Source of the DNA: Siphonodentalium dalli
Taxonomy: Eukaryota > Mollusca > Scaphopoda > Gadilida > Siphonodentaliidae
NCBI GenBank assembly: GCA_032622095.1
Contig: CP136061.1
Span: 47,125,797-47,189,796 of the forward strand
Direction: 5' to 3'
DNA length: 64,000 nucleotides
This document shows positions 28,301 to 43,300 of the stretch, piece by piece. The stretch's first letter is position 1, and the number at the start of each line of letters is the position of its first letter. A program made the position numbers and the translations under genes. The notes beneath the pieces were generated by a model. That model saw only the letters and a program-made list of their open reading frames with translations, did no database searches and was not told the DNA's origin.

Positions 28301-31300
28301 CCATCTTGAATTTCAAATTTCAGTCTATTGGCAAACCATGAATTTGTCATTTATTGGAGACATGTTTTGAAAATTTACAGGCATCTTCAGGATCACTTCT
28401 AGATGGGAGCTATCAAATTTGAATGATTTTCGATCAAAAACATGGACGACGACAACTCTTGGGATTAATAAATATATTGACATGGATCTACAGCCAACAT
28501 TTGTTATCTAATTGATCCCAAACTTCTTATTAGTCCATGAGCCTCTTGAGGGGAAAACTCCAGTGCCAAAATAAAGCCCACCAAGGGTTGCACCCCATGT
28601 CGATGCAAAGGTACACGTACTGCATTAAACTTTCTAGTTATACACCATTATAAGCATATTTTTTATACCAGCTAAAAACACCCTCCGTTACCATGGAAAC
28701 ACAAATTTTGTACACTAAGCTACACTGCCCCAGTGCGCCCCAGCACTGAGATAAACTTCAGGTTATAGGCTTTCAGAAAAATGTTGATAGAATTTGCCCA
28801 CCAAATTGGTACCATTTTCCATTTTTGGGGAGCCTGGCTCATGGACTATATGGCTCATAGGCCTGACCTCTGGTATTACTTAGACATTTAAACTTTCTGT
28901 ATTCCTTATCGTTCCTTTGACAGTAATATTTGAAATTATCCCCTCTCTTGAGTTGAGATACAGTGTCATTGACACTTTCATTACTCATTGACTTGAGACT
29001 ATCTGATTCCTGAATGTGGAGATGGTTGTTGCTCCAAATCAGCACATGAAGTTTATATTCTTATAAAAGACATTAGGTGGATTAGGTGCATACGATATAT
29101 ACTTTATCATTTGTCAGTTTGGAGAAAGTTTGGACATCACAACACCCACTGAGTCATTTGGAAATTGCAAAATATGTAAACCATCATTTGAGGCTCAATG
29201 GCATAATGATCTTGAAAGTTCTTTGTGAGGGATATTTTGCGGTAGTTTAAAAAAAGGTATAAGTTTGGAAAGATACCTCATGAATATTCGCCTAGACATG
29301 GCATTTTATATTACAAAGTTAAGAACAACTAACCATAGACTCCCCATCGAGACCTCTCGATGCGAGAAGAACAAAACGAAAGGAAAGAAAATAAAGGAAG
29401 AATCCCAAACATGTCGACTATGTTTCAAAAATGTTGGGGACGAATATCATTTGACTTTAACATGCGAGGCATTGATCGACAATCCATTACCAAAACTATG
29501 TCACGAGAAACCGTGTAATGATAAATTAATAGAATTTCTTCAAAGTGAAGACTGAAGCACTCTGAAACATCTTGCCTTATTCATGAAATTAAGATTGAGT
29601 CAACTAAATGACAAGCCATAGTTGATAACAAAGATAGTGACTATGAAGGAGCTAATGACGATGGTACTGATTATGATGATAACTCATAGCAAGGATAGCA
29701 ACAGGATGATGATGATGACTGAGGATGATGTCATTGATGATGATTTTTTATGATGATGACGATGATAATTACTATGATGATGATGATGTTGATACATGAC
29801 ATTAGCAACAATAATGATGAGGATGATGAGGATAGGGCCCTGAGAATCAGAAATTTGTCAACCGAATCGAATCTCGAAACGAATCGGTGTCCGACGTCGA
29901 CATCAAATCCGAATCGAATCGGGACAAGAACTAGACATAGACAAATCATAGCTGACCATCGGATATATCTCTAATTATTGTTCAATTATTTGTCATAGAA
30001 GCTGAGACTTTTTCCAAATATGAAACAAAGAACCAATCTTGACAGAGTTCACAGACAAACGTTTTGCGACTCAGACTGACATTGTTCTCAACATTATTTT
30101 TGAATGAAAATCAAAACTATATGTCGCTTAGTATAACATGTGACATACATGTCATCTAAAGCATTCTAAGCACAGAACTTGACTATGAAATGAATAATTA
30201 CTACTGAAGATACACTACTCGACTACTCTAGTAGTATGTGTGTATAATGGTGATAGCAGGTTATGCCGTCCCCAATGTTTGTATACATTAATTTTGTAAA
30301 CAAAATCTTATTTTGAGTTATGAATAAATAACCATCGTAACGTGTTAATATATGTGGATCATTGGATATTAAAATATAATATTATGACACATAACACACT
30401 TGGCAAGTTAACATAGGTATTTATATAACTAGCAGATTAGCCCGCGGGATTGGTCCCATGGCTTTGGTTGATCCATTCATTTTTCTTTTTCAAGGTAACC
30501 CCGTACGTCGCTTCCACCGCTGATGCCCGAAATATTGCCCAAGGTCATTTGCGGGTACCCGTGTCAAGGTCATGTTGGATGGACAAAATAACCCGACAAA
30601 AATATTTCCCGTCCCGAGTTGACCATACATAACAAATTTCACATCGATGTCACCGCTGACTACCGAGATATCGCCCAAGGTCATTTGTGGGTACCCGTTT
30701 CAAGATCAAGGTCACAAAGACAAACCGACCCGATGAAAATCTCCCCTGTCCCTTGGAACCCCTAAGTACGAAATTTCGTCTCGATATCCCCAGTTTTGAC
30801 CGGTATATTTTCACTAAAGTAGATAAACGCTCTTTAATAGCGACGCCTCATATACAAACGCTCATTAAATATCACGCGATTAACCCATCAATCCCCATTA
30901 CAGTGGCAGTTGAAGGGTGAAGGAGTGGTCGCACGGGCTCGCGAATGGTCCGAGTGCACTGCCTGTGTCTTTTTACCCTTCTTACACAGCAAGTTTGGGT
31001 TCAATCGGCCCAGCAGTTTTCATCTCGATATCCCCAGTTTCCGAGACGGTCAAATGCCGTATATTTTCACTAAAGTATATAAACGCTCTTTAATAGCGAC
31101 GCATCATATACAAACGCTCATTAATTATCACGCAATTAACCCATCAATCCCCATTGCGGTGGCAGTTAAATGGTGAAGGAGTGGTCGCACGGGCTCGCGA
31201 ATGGTCCGATGACACTTCCCATGGATTTTTACCCTTACACAGGAAGTTTGGGCTCAATCGGTCGAGCCGTTTTCGAGTCTATAAGGGACATATTTGTATA

Positions 31301-34300
31301 TGGATATATTCCGTAGTTCTCAAAATATATAGTAGACTAGCAGGTTAGCCCGCCACTGGCGGCATTCGTCCCATGGCTTTGTTCGAAAAAGCAATTGCAA
31401 CAGGTTCCGAGACACTTGTGCTGCATTTGCAATCGTCAGAAACATGACAATTTTAAATTTTTAAATTAATTTTTAAAATTAATTTATGACAATTTTTCAA
31501 TTTGTTAATTAATTTTTTTATTTTAATTTTTTTTTTTTCAATGAGTTAATTGTGCCTTTTTAATTTTTTAATTTAATTTTTTGTTTTTTAATTTTACCCG
31601 ATTTGACCTTGAATTGATCATTTTCAAGGTCAAGGTCAGGTCGGGGTCACAATTTAACCCGTCCATGACACTTCCCGTAGATACCAAGTTTTTAACCCGT
31701 CCATGACACTTCCCGTAGACACCAAGTTTGAGCTCAATCGGTCCGAGTCTATAAATAACACACACATATATATCACTTGTGGGTACCCGTTTCAATGTGA
31801 AGAGCTTGTGCGAATTTTGTATACATTTTGGGTTCAAAGTGACTTAGTCGGACAGGTGCGTAACATACTGTGCCATCAGAAGTAGGCCAGCCATGCAGCC
31901 AATTCTATTTTAAAGAGCGCGGATTTGGGATAACTGCATTGTGTGAGAACGCAACATGATTCGCGTACATCTATATGCATTTCAGTAGGTTGCTTTCCCG
32001 AGTAATGGTACCTTTTTCTGTGCATATAAATAGCACCAAAGTGAACATAAACTTTCTCACCAGCAAAATGATAAATAGCAAGATGTGTTGGAACGGAAGT
32101 ATCAGCAAGATGTGTTGGAACGGTAGTGTACCATATACACAAACATGGCATGTCGAGCTTGTAAAATATATATTTTTTTGAGTATACGGATATGAAAGCA
32201 CGTATTTGACCATTTAATATGTTATTGGAAGTCTTCACCATCGTTATTCACACACAAACATAATTAAATATGTCGTTTAATTATGCTACATATAACGATC
32301 ATCCATTTCGCAATAGCGAAATAGCGTATGATGACATTAAACTCTCTTTGCTCGCTTGCCTATATCGCGATTCCCCCAACAGTTGACGGTGTTTTATATT
32401 AACTAATAGAATGTCATGATATGGTAGGATTCTGGGAATGATATACACATGGCAGCTTATACATACACATTCCATATACAATTCGCTTAATTTTGGTGTG
32501 ATTCATATTCTTGAATACACGCAGGTGGTGAATTATTTGGCGCTTTAAGGCATATTTGTGCTATAAAAATATACATATACAGATGTAGAGTTACTCTTCT
32601 TGGATTAACCCCTTCCGTGTTTACGGATCAATAAAATAATTGGGAGTGGAGAAATAGTGCTCTGAGCGTCTCCAAAATGCTACGCGGACGACCCCCGTGG
32701 CTTTTTACCCTTATATACGAAGTTTGAGCTCGATCGGACCAGTCGTTTTGGATTCTATGAAGTACACACACACATATACGAAGTCTCAAAATATATAGTA
32801 TAGATAGACTAGCCGATGAGCCCGACGTTGTCCGGGCTATTCAAAAACCAAATTTCAAGTCGATAGCTCCACCCGTTTCCGAGATCTGGTCTGCGCATGC
32901 GCGAAGCTGGCGTCGCACGGGCTCGGCGACCCGATAAAATTTGTATCCGGGGCAAGATACATTCACATAGCAAATTTCAAGTCGATAGCTCCACCCGTTT
33001 CCGAGATCTCGTCTGCGCATGCGCGAAGCGGGCGCCGCACGGGCTCGCCAATACAACAACGTCGACCGCCTGGTCAAACTACACACACGTACCAAGTTTC
33101 GTCCCGATCGGTCAACCCGTTTTCGATTCTATAAAGGACATACAGACAGACAGACAGAGGTCTTCAAAATATATAAGAGACTAGCCGATGAGCCCGACGT
33201 TGTCCGGGCTATTCAAAAACCAAATTTCAAGTCGATAGCTCAACCCGTTTCCGAGATCTGGTCTGCGCATGAGCGAAGCTGGCGTCGCACGGGCTCGGCG
33301 ACCCGATAAAATTCGTATCCGGGGCAAGATAGATTCACATACTAAATTTCAAGTCGATAGCTCCACCCATTTCCGAGATCTCGTCTGCGCATGCGCGAAG
33401 CTGGCGTCGTACGGGCTCGGCGACCTGATAAAATTCGTATCCGGGGCAAGATACATTCACATACCAAATTTCAAGTCGATAGCTCCACCCGTTTCCGAGA
33501 TCTGGTCTGCGCATGCACGAAGCTGGCGTCGCACGGGCTCGGCGACCCGATAAAATTTGTATCCGGGGCAAGATACATTCACATAGCAAATTTCAAGTCG
33601 ATAGCTCCACCCGTTTCCGAGATCTCGTCTGCGCATGCGCGAAGCGGGCGCCGCACGGGCTCGCCAATACGACAACGTCGACCGCCTGGTCAAACTACAC
33701 ACACGTACCAAGTTTCGTCCCGATCGGTCGAGAATCGTAGATTTGTATAAATGACATACAGACAGACAGACAGACAGACAGACAGAGGTCTTCAAAATAT
33801 ATATGAGATATATTAATGCACGTTCATCAATTAGAAGAAACTAACACTAACTATATAAAATTATATAGACCTTAGATATCTTGACTTTTGACCTGTATAT
33901 AGTGATTATAGTCATTTATTTTACCCAAATATTGTCCAAGAACCACCAGTGTTCCACATACTGACATCCAGGATGTACATAGCTCTGTATATGCGTTTTC
34001 GCTCTCTACAATTATGTTTGAGTGAAGTAATGCAATTCAACAAATTAAAAATGTCAATGTACTCTGAGTCCCTATTCTCTAAGGACAAGTCAGATTTACT
34101 GCTATTTTAAAATCATTCATAGTTTTCTATATAAATAAAGCCAAATATATATAGAGGATCTACAACGAGTCCCCAGTTTATAGTGGAATTTACAAAACGA
34201 GTCCAGTAAATCAGGTCTGGGCCGAGCCTTTGGCGAGGTCCAGACCTAATTTACTGGACTCGTTTTGTAAATTTCGCTATAAACTGGGGACGAGTTGTAG

Positions 34301-37300
34301 ATTCTATTTATTACATGATCCAAAAACCTCGACAAAACATATTTAAATCAATAAATGGGACGCGAAACTTACATCTGCTTCTATAAGGCATGCGATGACG
34401 TTTCACGTAACTATGCGTTGTTTGCCCGCGTAAAGAAATAGTCCCAGACGAATAAATACTCTTTGGCATATTTAATGGCGTATATTTAATAACATAACTT
34501 TTCAAACTGTTCATTCAGTATTGTTTGTTGGAAAAATAATGGAAGCCATAGTATTTTGAGACGTATCGTACGGAATGTAAACAGACGATAAACCATAAGT
34601 CAAAGGTCACCTGGCACTATTTCCTGTTATTAAACGAACGTTTAATATCACAATTTATAGAATGGGTTTATTGAATGGTATAAGGGTAAGATCGTGTAAT
34701 AATATAAAGTTATTATACAATGTTGTGTACAGTATGTTTTTTTCTTGTACGAGTCCAGGTTGTGGTGAAAAGTCATATTGGACGAGACACGCCAGTGTCG
34801 AGTCCAATATGACATTTCACCACAACCTGGACGAGTACAAGAAAAATTCATACTGTACACAACATTGTATAATGACATTTTTATTATCCATCTGTATGTT
34901 TATCCAAATTTTGGGAAGAAAACTTTTGTGGTTATTTTTGATATTTGTCGGCACTTAATTCTCTATTAAAGCCTGTATATTGATCATGAGAAAGCATGAT
35001 TTGGAAAAGTAAACACGGAAGTGAGAGAAAAAACTCAATGCGGAAGTGAAACGTCTGATAACTTCCATCAGAGTTGCGCGCGCATCACAATTTCACCGAT
35101 TCATTTCGCAATAGAGTTAATTCGTGACGTTACAGAGTCCCGATAAAAAAGTCATATTGCACACTTGGGAGTCCAATATGACATTCGGGAGTCCAATATG
35201 ACTTTTTCCAGGACTATCACGTGGCGGCTTTTGCCCAATCGAAAATGGTGTTAGTTAAGGGGTGGATAATAAATAATAATACATAACATATTTCAGCTAA
35301 GGAATCCACAGGATAACTACAGATTTGCAACAGTGAGTGAGACAGCAGTAGAGATGTATTTCAAGCGACAAGTCGAGCTATCAACTATGTACCGAAATAT
35401 GAAAAACAAGGAAAGCGTCGATGAGGCTATAGCTGCCATCAAAAACAAGTGAGTGCAAACTCAAGACTTTCTGAAATGTTACAGTTTCTAAACTTTAGAG
35501 ACATTAGTAGGTGGGGAACTAAGAGTATGTATCTAACACAGCTGTGCCAAAAATCAACCGTATAAGAGCATGTAATTAGCAATGAGTTCCATTCTGTGGG
35601 GAAAACCTGTGTTGTGATATTAAACGTTATATTAAAAATTCAAGGAATGCAATTTTGTTTTCCCTATAACATTAAACTTTGAGAGCCATCAATTTGAAAA
35701 TTGTAAAAAAAATTATTATTTTAGTAAACAGAACAAACAAATTTAACTAGCCATGACTGCAATCATTGCTGAGCAGTAATATGGGGTTTTATCTTCAAAA
35801 TATTGAATATGCCATGACTTTGGTGTACCGATTAAAAAAAATCAGCGATAATGCTGACGGTGACGTGACGGTATTTTAAAATTCTTTACGATTATAATCT
35901 ATATACTAAAGTACTGCCCTCCTTCAATACTCTATAACTCATCATATTGATGGTTGTCTTCCAGTGATCTGCAGGTGTTTATCTATAGCTCATAATAATT
36001 ATATATGTATTCCAGTGATCTGCAGGTGTTTATCTATAGCTCATAATAATTATATATGTCTTCCAGCGATCTGCAGGTGTTTATCTATAACTCAACCTTT
36101 ATCTATAACTCATAATAATGATATTGTCTTCCAGTGATCTGCAGGTGTTTATCTATAACTCATAATAATGATGGTTGTCTTCCAGTGATCTGCAGGTGTT
36201 TATCTATAACTCAACCTTTATCTATAACTCATAATAATGATATTGTCTTCCAGTGATCTGCAGGTGTTTAAATTTATAACTCATAATAATTATATTTGTC
36301 TTCCAGTGATCTCCAGGCGTTTATCTGGGACTCTCCGAGGTTAGAGTATGAAGCTTCTAAAGTGTGTGATCTGATAACGCCCGGAGAACTATTCGGACGC
36401 TCAGGACTCGGAATCGGTCTGAGAAAGAACAGCGTGTTAACACATAGAGTCTCATTCAACATACTCAGTTTCCACGAAAGTAAGTGATCATTGTGAACAT
36501 TATGATTTATTTTGATGGTCTTTGTTTTTTCTTGTTATTGTGGTAAGAGACAGATGTTTAGTGTATTCATTTTTATATCATATTTAACCAGTTGGTTGGT
36601 ATTGATAAGTTCAACATACCTAAACCTGTTTGTTGTACTTACTATTATCAGCTAACCATCCCTAAAATTAAATTGAATTAAATTTTGAATTAAATTAGTG
36701 CTGTGATTTTTTCTTGAATTCTTGAATTCTAAAATAGCCTACAACAGTGTTTCATGTAATTTTGTCTTCTGAACGTCTGCATGTCAGATTTTTATAGGCT
36801 GTATTTTTATATTTATAAGGTGGCTTTATGGAGCAGCTGGATAGTAAGTGGATCCACGTTGGCAGCGAATCATGTCAGGAAAATAACTCGGCTCCAGCAA
36901 CGTTAGGGTTAACTAACATGGCAGGTAAGGCTGCATTAAGTTGTATCCAGGGTCCATGCGGATAGAGTTAACCAACATGGCGGGTAAGGCTGCATTAAGC
37001 TGTATCCAGGGTCTGTTGATTATGGTTAAGCAAAATGGCAGGTAAGGCTGCATTAAGTTGTATCCAGGGTCCGTGCTGGTTGGGGTTAACCAATATGTCG
37101 GGTAAGGCTGTGTTAAGTTGTATCAAGGGTCCACACTGGCACAAAAATACATTTGCAAAATGTTTTGCTATATTAAAATACCTTTTCCAGAAATTCTATC
37201 AGAAATTAAGGGGTTTGAATCTGCATCAGGACCAAATAAAATTTGTCCCTTGAGATACTCGAGATGCTATCACCTTTTCTGAAAAAATTGCAATAAATCT

Positions 37301-40300
37301 ATAAGCTGCACCAAGTTAACATCCAAGGACAATAAATAAATTGTGACAGCAGATATTTCTAAATAATTCTTGACAGAAAGTTCATTATCATAAAACAATA
37401 AACTAATCATCGGCCAGTAGAATTATGGAAGGGTTACATTTATTTTTGGGTATCTGCTGTTTGTCTAAAACCGACTTTTACAATGACATCTCTGTTTCAT
37501 TATCATCAGTACTTCACAGAACCTGATAAAGTTCATCCTTAAAAGATACGGCATCGCTGCATCATGCAACCTTTGTAAACAAAATCATGAGAATACCAAA
37601 AATATATGAATAACTGCCGCAGATTCCGAAAACAACAAAGATGCTTCTACATCGCAATCAGTGCTCCTGGAAGGGCCTTTAAAATGATAATTGTCTCTTG
37701 TAGGTGTGTTTATGATGGTTGCCGGGGGTATCGTGGCCGGGGTGTTGCTCATATTTGTTGAAATTGGGTACAAGAAACACCGAGGTCTCAAAGATAAAGA
37801 ACTGGAACTTGCAAGAAATGCAGCTGATAGGTGGAGAGGAAACATTGAGGTAGGCTGGACATTAAACTTTAACCCTTTCATGATTGGAGCAAAAATTTTG
37901 CAAAAACCCTGTGCCAATGCATTCTCTTTTATAGGCTCCCAATGGAAAACTCACATATATAATAGAATGCACTGGCACATGATATTAATGTTGCATCAGC
38001 ACAGCTCCTGTCATGAAAGTGTTAACCATTTGATAAGTGAAGTCTCACTGATGGGTAGCTAATTGATTCATTTTGAATCTTAAATGATCTATTCAGAAAT
38101 CATGGGCATAATTGCAATTATAGTTCATTTCAATTAGGGCCATAACGTTTCGCCGTGAATTCGATGTATCGCGATACACTTTCAAATGATACATGTATCA
38201 TATCGCAACATGTGTATCGTGGTACAAGTAATTTCTTTAGGTGGGCATGTGTAAATGAGCAAAACATGCAATTTTATCTCAAGTTTATATGTCTATTACA
38301 TATATTTGACTCATCTAGCTAACTATTAAACTTCAGTTATAAACATGTCGGTTCCAATAATCCAGGCAGTAAATTATTTGAAAACACTTATTTTGTGTAT
38401 CATATCATTGATCATGTATTTTGTATCGTGACCAAGTGGATTGTTACAGCCCTAATTTTAATGGAAATTTGAAAATATTGATTTTATTTTGAATTTTCTT
38501 GTATTATACATGCAATCGATTGGGACATTTTTATGGGCTGTTTTAGAACACATCAGCTATGAAACTTTAGGTGATCTCAGATAGAGATAGAGTTCTCCTG
38601 CTTGCTATGCTCCAAACATTTCCGCTAGGCTCGCAGATGTCCCAATTGACAGAGATCTTTGATTCATATTTATTATTTTATACCCAGTAAAATATATAAA
38701 ACTTGTTTTGGAAGAGATAGAGTATCTTTAACCCTTTCAAAGCATCAGTAATGAGTAGTTATCTCATAGGAAATGTTCAGATGATAAGTTGAACTTATTA
38801 TCTACACATTTACCTCAATAAATAGGGCTCCTTCTGAACTTATATTTATCTGTCGTCTGCTTTTATCATCTCAACGTCCCTCCAAATGAATAATAGACCA
38901 TTCTGATGTACACTTTTTAACTGACTGGGAGAAACCATTTAGTATAGAAAGGGTTGAACTCTCAAACTGGTGAATTACATTGAGGGGGACCATTTGAGTT
39001 CTATGGGACTCTAAAGTAAGTTTTGGAGATTCATAATTGTTTTCAACAAGATAGCATTACCACATGTGAAAAAAGGACCGGATGTAGCTATTAGAACTTT
39101 AAGTTCCTTCCTTAGTTACTGCTTTAATATTATGAGCACCCATTTATATATACTTTCGGATTTATTTATCCTTCCAAAAAATCCTGGTTTTGTTATATCT
39201 TTATTATAAATGTATTGTCAAATATGAATGTATTAGGAATTTTAGTCTGCTAATATTGATGAAATTATAGTCTTCACATTTATCACCAAACATGTGCTTG
39301 CTGTGAAATGAAAGGATTTCATGTTGCATGTTTTCAATGCATGGAAAGTTACATAAACAGGTAGGAATACAATATACTAGGAAGAGTGTCTGCACCCCAG
39401 TGTTGAGATATTATTAGCCATTTTATGCCGTGATTTGATTTGACCCACCATCACAACTCAGTAATGAATGAACAGGTTTTTTTTCTGTTTCATTTGTTTG
39501 ATATTTATGACAATTTTTTTTAATTCTTTGCATTCAATAGTAGATAATCAAATTTTAATTAAATATATTTTTTATCCAACCTAATTGAATCAGAATGTAA
39601 TGATGCAATGTATTGAATGAATTTACGCTGATTTTTTTTATATAAGCAGCAAAAAGAATATATTAAATTAAATGATATTACCGGCTCACATAATGTTTTC
39701 ACTCTATGAGTATTTGACATCGGTGACATAGCAATGTCAACCAAGTGAAAGAATATATCAATCTCTTCATTTCCAAACTACCCACTTCTTCTATCATAAT
39801 GCTTTGTGGTTACAAATAACCAATTATTTTCCATAGGTAAATGTATTAACTATAAATCCCGCCAGCGATGGGTTATACCTATTTGAACTTCAAATTATTG
39901 ATTTCTGCTTAGAACGTCACATCATGCACTATTTGGTAATAACAAAAGGATCCCTTTCGGTATATTTTCTAAACTAAAATCTTGCATTTCCACCTTTCTT
40001 CACAAAAGTCATCAGCATAAAAATACCCAGATCCCTTCCACAACATTGGGACCCCGCCAGAGTCTCCACACAGTTACGTAGGGTATGGATTTCTTATCTT
40101 GCTCAGTACAGGGTCTTTCCCTCAGAAGTAATCCACCAATCAACAGCCAGATTAAGAAAAAACAGATTCCAGTTTTCCTACACAAATTCAAGAAGCATAA
40201 CTCTATTTAATTAGTTGCTTGTAACCTTGTGTGACATCCATACAAGATAGAGTTATCTTACTTCCATCACTAAAACAGTTGATGAATTCGGTTGTGATCA

Positions 40301-43300
40301 AAACAAGTACAGAACAGCCCAGAATTTGGATTTTGACAAAAGAACATTGTTTTTGTTATGTATTAAAATATCATCGACCAGATATTAACTTACCTGTATC
40401 TATGTTTTGAAGCTTTCTCGTTCCAATCGTATATAACATAGAATGTGATTAAACCTTTGAAGGTTATGTGAGCCTTTAACTATAGTTGCTCCTGCGATGT
40501 TGAATTCTAATTAGTAATAGGCGACAACAATCTAATTAGTTGGTTTACGAACCCGCCAACAACTTTTTGACCGAAAATGCAAAAAAAAATGTTTTGTTGC
40601 TTTTGTTTTTTTTGCCGAAGGTGTTCAGTTGGTGCAAGACTTCTCACCAAGCCATTTTATCAGTCATAATAGCATGGGAAAATGATAATAATTGTGATAT
40701 CAATGCATTGATTTTATTCACAAACAAATATTTTAAGTGAATATTTTAGATTTAAATTAACCAGTGATCATAATGTGGAATAATTGGCAATCTGTATATA
40801 TGTCAAGAAGTGTCTGGGTTTTAAAAAAAAAATCCATCCTCCATCAATTGATTTTCCCCCTGATGTTCATAAACCAACTAGTAAAATTACTGTGTCTTAG
40901 ATTAATTTTCAATGAAGTTGAAACTAAGATTCCTGATTCCTGAAGAAAGAACTGAATTCTTAGGATGAAATTGCATGAGCATTTAGATTTAATTCACTCA
41001 CTGGTGGAAGCTATGCACGAGTTAACTTCTAACTGAATTTGCATGGGGGTGAACCTGAGCATGAAATTTAGGAACACTAGTTTAGTTAATTTTGAGTGCA
41101 GACCGGAGGGCATAATTGGTGGGATACAGAACAATCCAAGAAGAAAAAATCAAGTCTTCGTGGTTGGTTCATCATTGTACGAGGTGAGTAAATCATGAAT
41201 TAATAACTTTGCATGATAACTTGATACAACCCAGGTGATAGGCTTGTGAATTTAGATTGCCTTATTAACACAGTATTCATATATAGATAAAAGATGTATT
41301 CAGGGTGTCAGAAATCTATAGTTATAAAAACAGCAGCCCTCAACATTAGGAAAAATGTCCCACGGCAAACTTAATGCTGTGGCATGTTATATTCCACATG
41401 TTGCCACGGCATTGCACCAGCGCAGTCATCAACCTCATGGAAGAGCTAAGATAGTTTCCTCAATGTTTCACTTTTCTGATCAATCAAGTCATTTTAAAGA
41501 CTACAATCTAAATAAAAAGCAATACAGATCTCATAAACATAGCGCGAAACTTGCTGAAACCCTGAATGCATCGTTAAGCACTAAATCACTTTAATATGTG
41601 CGGACATTATAGTTTACTAATTCATTAAATAAATAGAAAATAAAAGTGATCTAAAAATTGTAGGTTATGGACCTTCTAGTTAGCAATTGTAATATTTGTT
41701 AGCTATTGTGCTAATTGATTAATAGTAAGGCCAAATAATAAAAATACTGTGTTCTCATGTACATCACTCATAAACAAAAAGAGGGCCCCATCAAACATTT
41801 TGATTTACAATTTTATCCCGAATTTTCAAAGAGTTCAAAAATCATTCTCCAATTTGTCTACAATTTGTAATTTAGATTGGTTTCTTTTGAAGAATTAATG
41901 GTTAAAAGGCAATGGAGGGTGAATTCTATACATTGCTTGGAAAAAATTGTAGCATTTTTTACCATAAATTACCCATACTTCCATTAATTTTGAGAATTCT
42001 GGGAAAAAAATTAAAATTAAAAACTTCCCTCCTTCATCCAGTTTCCCATATGTAATTGCCTGAGAACGCATGTATTTATTTTTAAAGGCCTAATAGATCA
42101 TGATACTTAGCTTAGAGACATCTATTAGGGTTCCCGTGGGGTCTTGTAAGTCTGGAATAGCCTTGAGTCTGACAAATGACCAATCAGAACCTGAAAAATG
42201 CTGGATTTCCAGAGGGCCTTGAATATCCTTGCATTTTGGCGATCACGCTTATATATAAAAGAATACAATGGCCTAACAATATTTACCTTGACTTTTTAAG
42301 CCAGTGAATTCTCATATATATGCAAGGCTCCCAATGTGATACTCGCACATAAAGGAGAATGCACTGGCACAGGATCTTTAATGCTGCACCAGCGCAGCTC
42401 CCATCAAGAAAAGGTTAAGATATGGATGTTGGTTTGCATTCCATGGAGAATGGATGCACGTTGATTTTGCATTTTGCGTTCCACACTTAAAAATGTCAGA
42501 TCAATTTGCATCCATACTCCATGGAATGCTACAAAATAAACATCCATTCCTTATTATTACACTCAACTAGCATATTAACCCTTTACCCAACAGAACGGCC
42601 ACAACCGGCCAAATAAAGCTTCAACAGCCTAAAATATCTTCGGTCTGTCTCAATAGAACCATACAAATATGGATATCATTGGAACCGGCTCCTTGACCAC
42701 ATTGTGATAGTTACAGTTAGCCCTGTGCCAATGCATTCTCTTATATATGCGAGTCGACCATAGGTCGCCTCGCATATATAAGAGAATGCATTGGCCTAAA
42801 AAAAATATTTTTTTAACACTTTTTACCATTTTTTCTTACATTCTTTAACAATTTTATAATTTTTAATTTGTTAAGCCAATGCATTCTCTTATATATGCGA
42901 GGCGACCTATGGTCGACTCGCATATATAAGAGAATGCATTGGCACAGGGCCCTTCTGTTGGGTAAAGGGTTAAGGGGAATTAAATTTAGCACCGATTTTC
43001 AAATGATATTCTGTTAGCCCATTGCAAGTTGCCGCATACCATTATGGAAACAAGTTGGAGCTTGCGCTAAATTGTTGAAAATGACTTTAATTAGGTTTGG
43101 TATGTTCATTGATACTTTTTAGAATTTTTGTTGTTGACAATTGTTCCTGTAGATGAAAACATGTGGTTGAAATTATCACTTAATATTCATACTAACTAGG
43201 AGCATGATACAAACTGGTGTGGGTTTGGTTGTGGAATATTTGCATGGTAACTCACATAGCAATAATATCACTGAACATCTAGTTACTAACTTTCGCTGCT

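Noticed and set aside
32850-33700. CRISPR-like regular spacing
   Set aside because: The unit is a simple tandem repeat without variable spacers, in a eukaryotic intron.
32841-33795. Repeated frames reading [14 protein letters not shown] on both strands
   Set aside because: They repeat with the 122-bp array and have no features of a protein family; repeat shadows.
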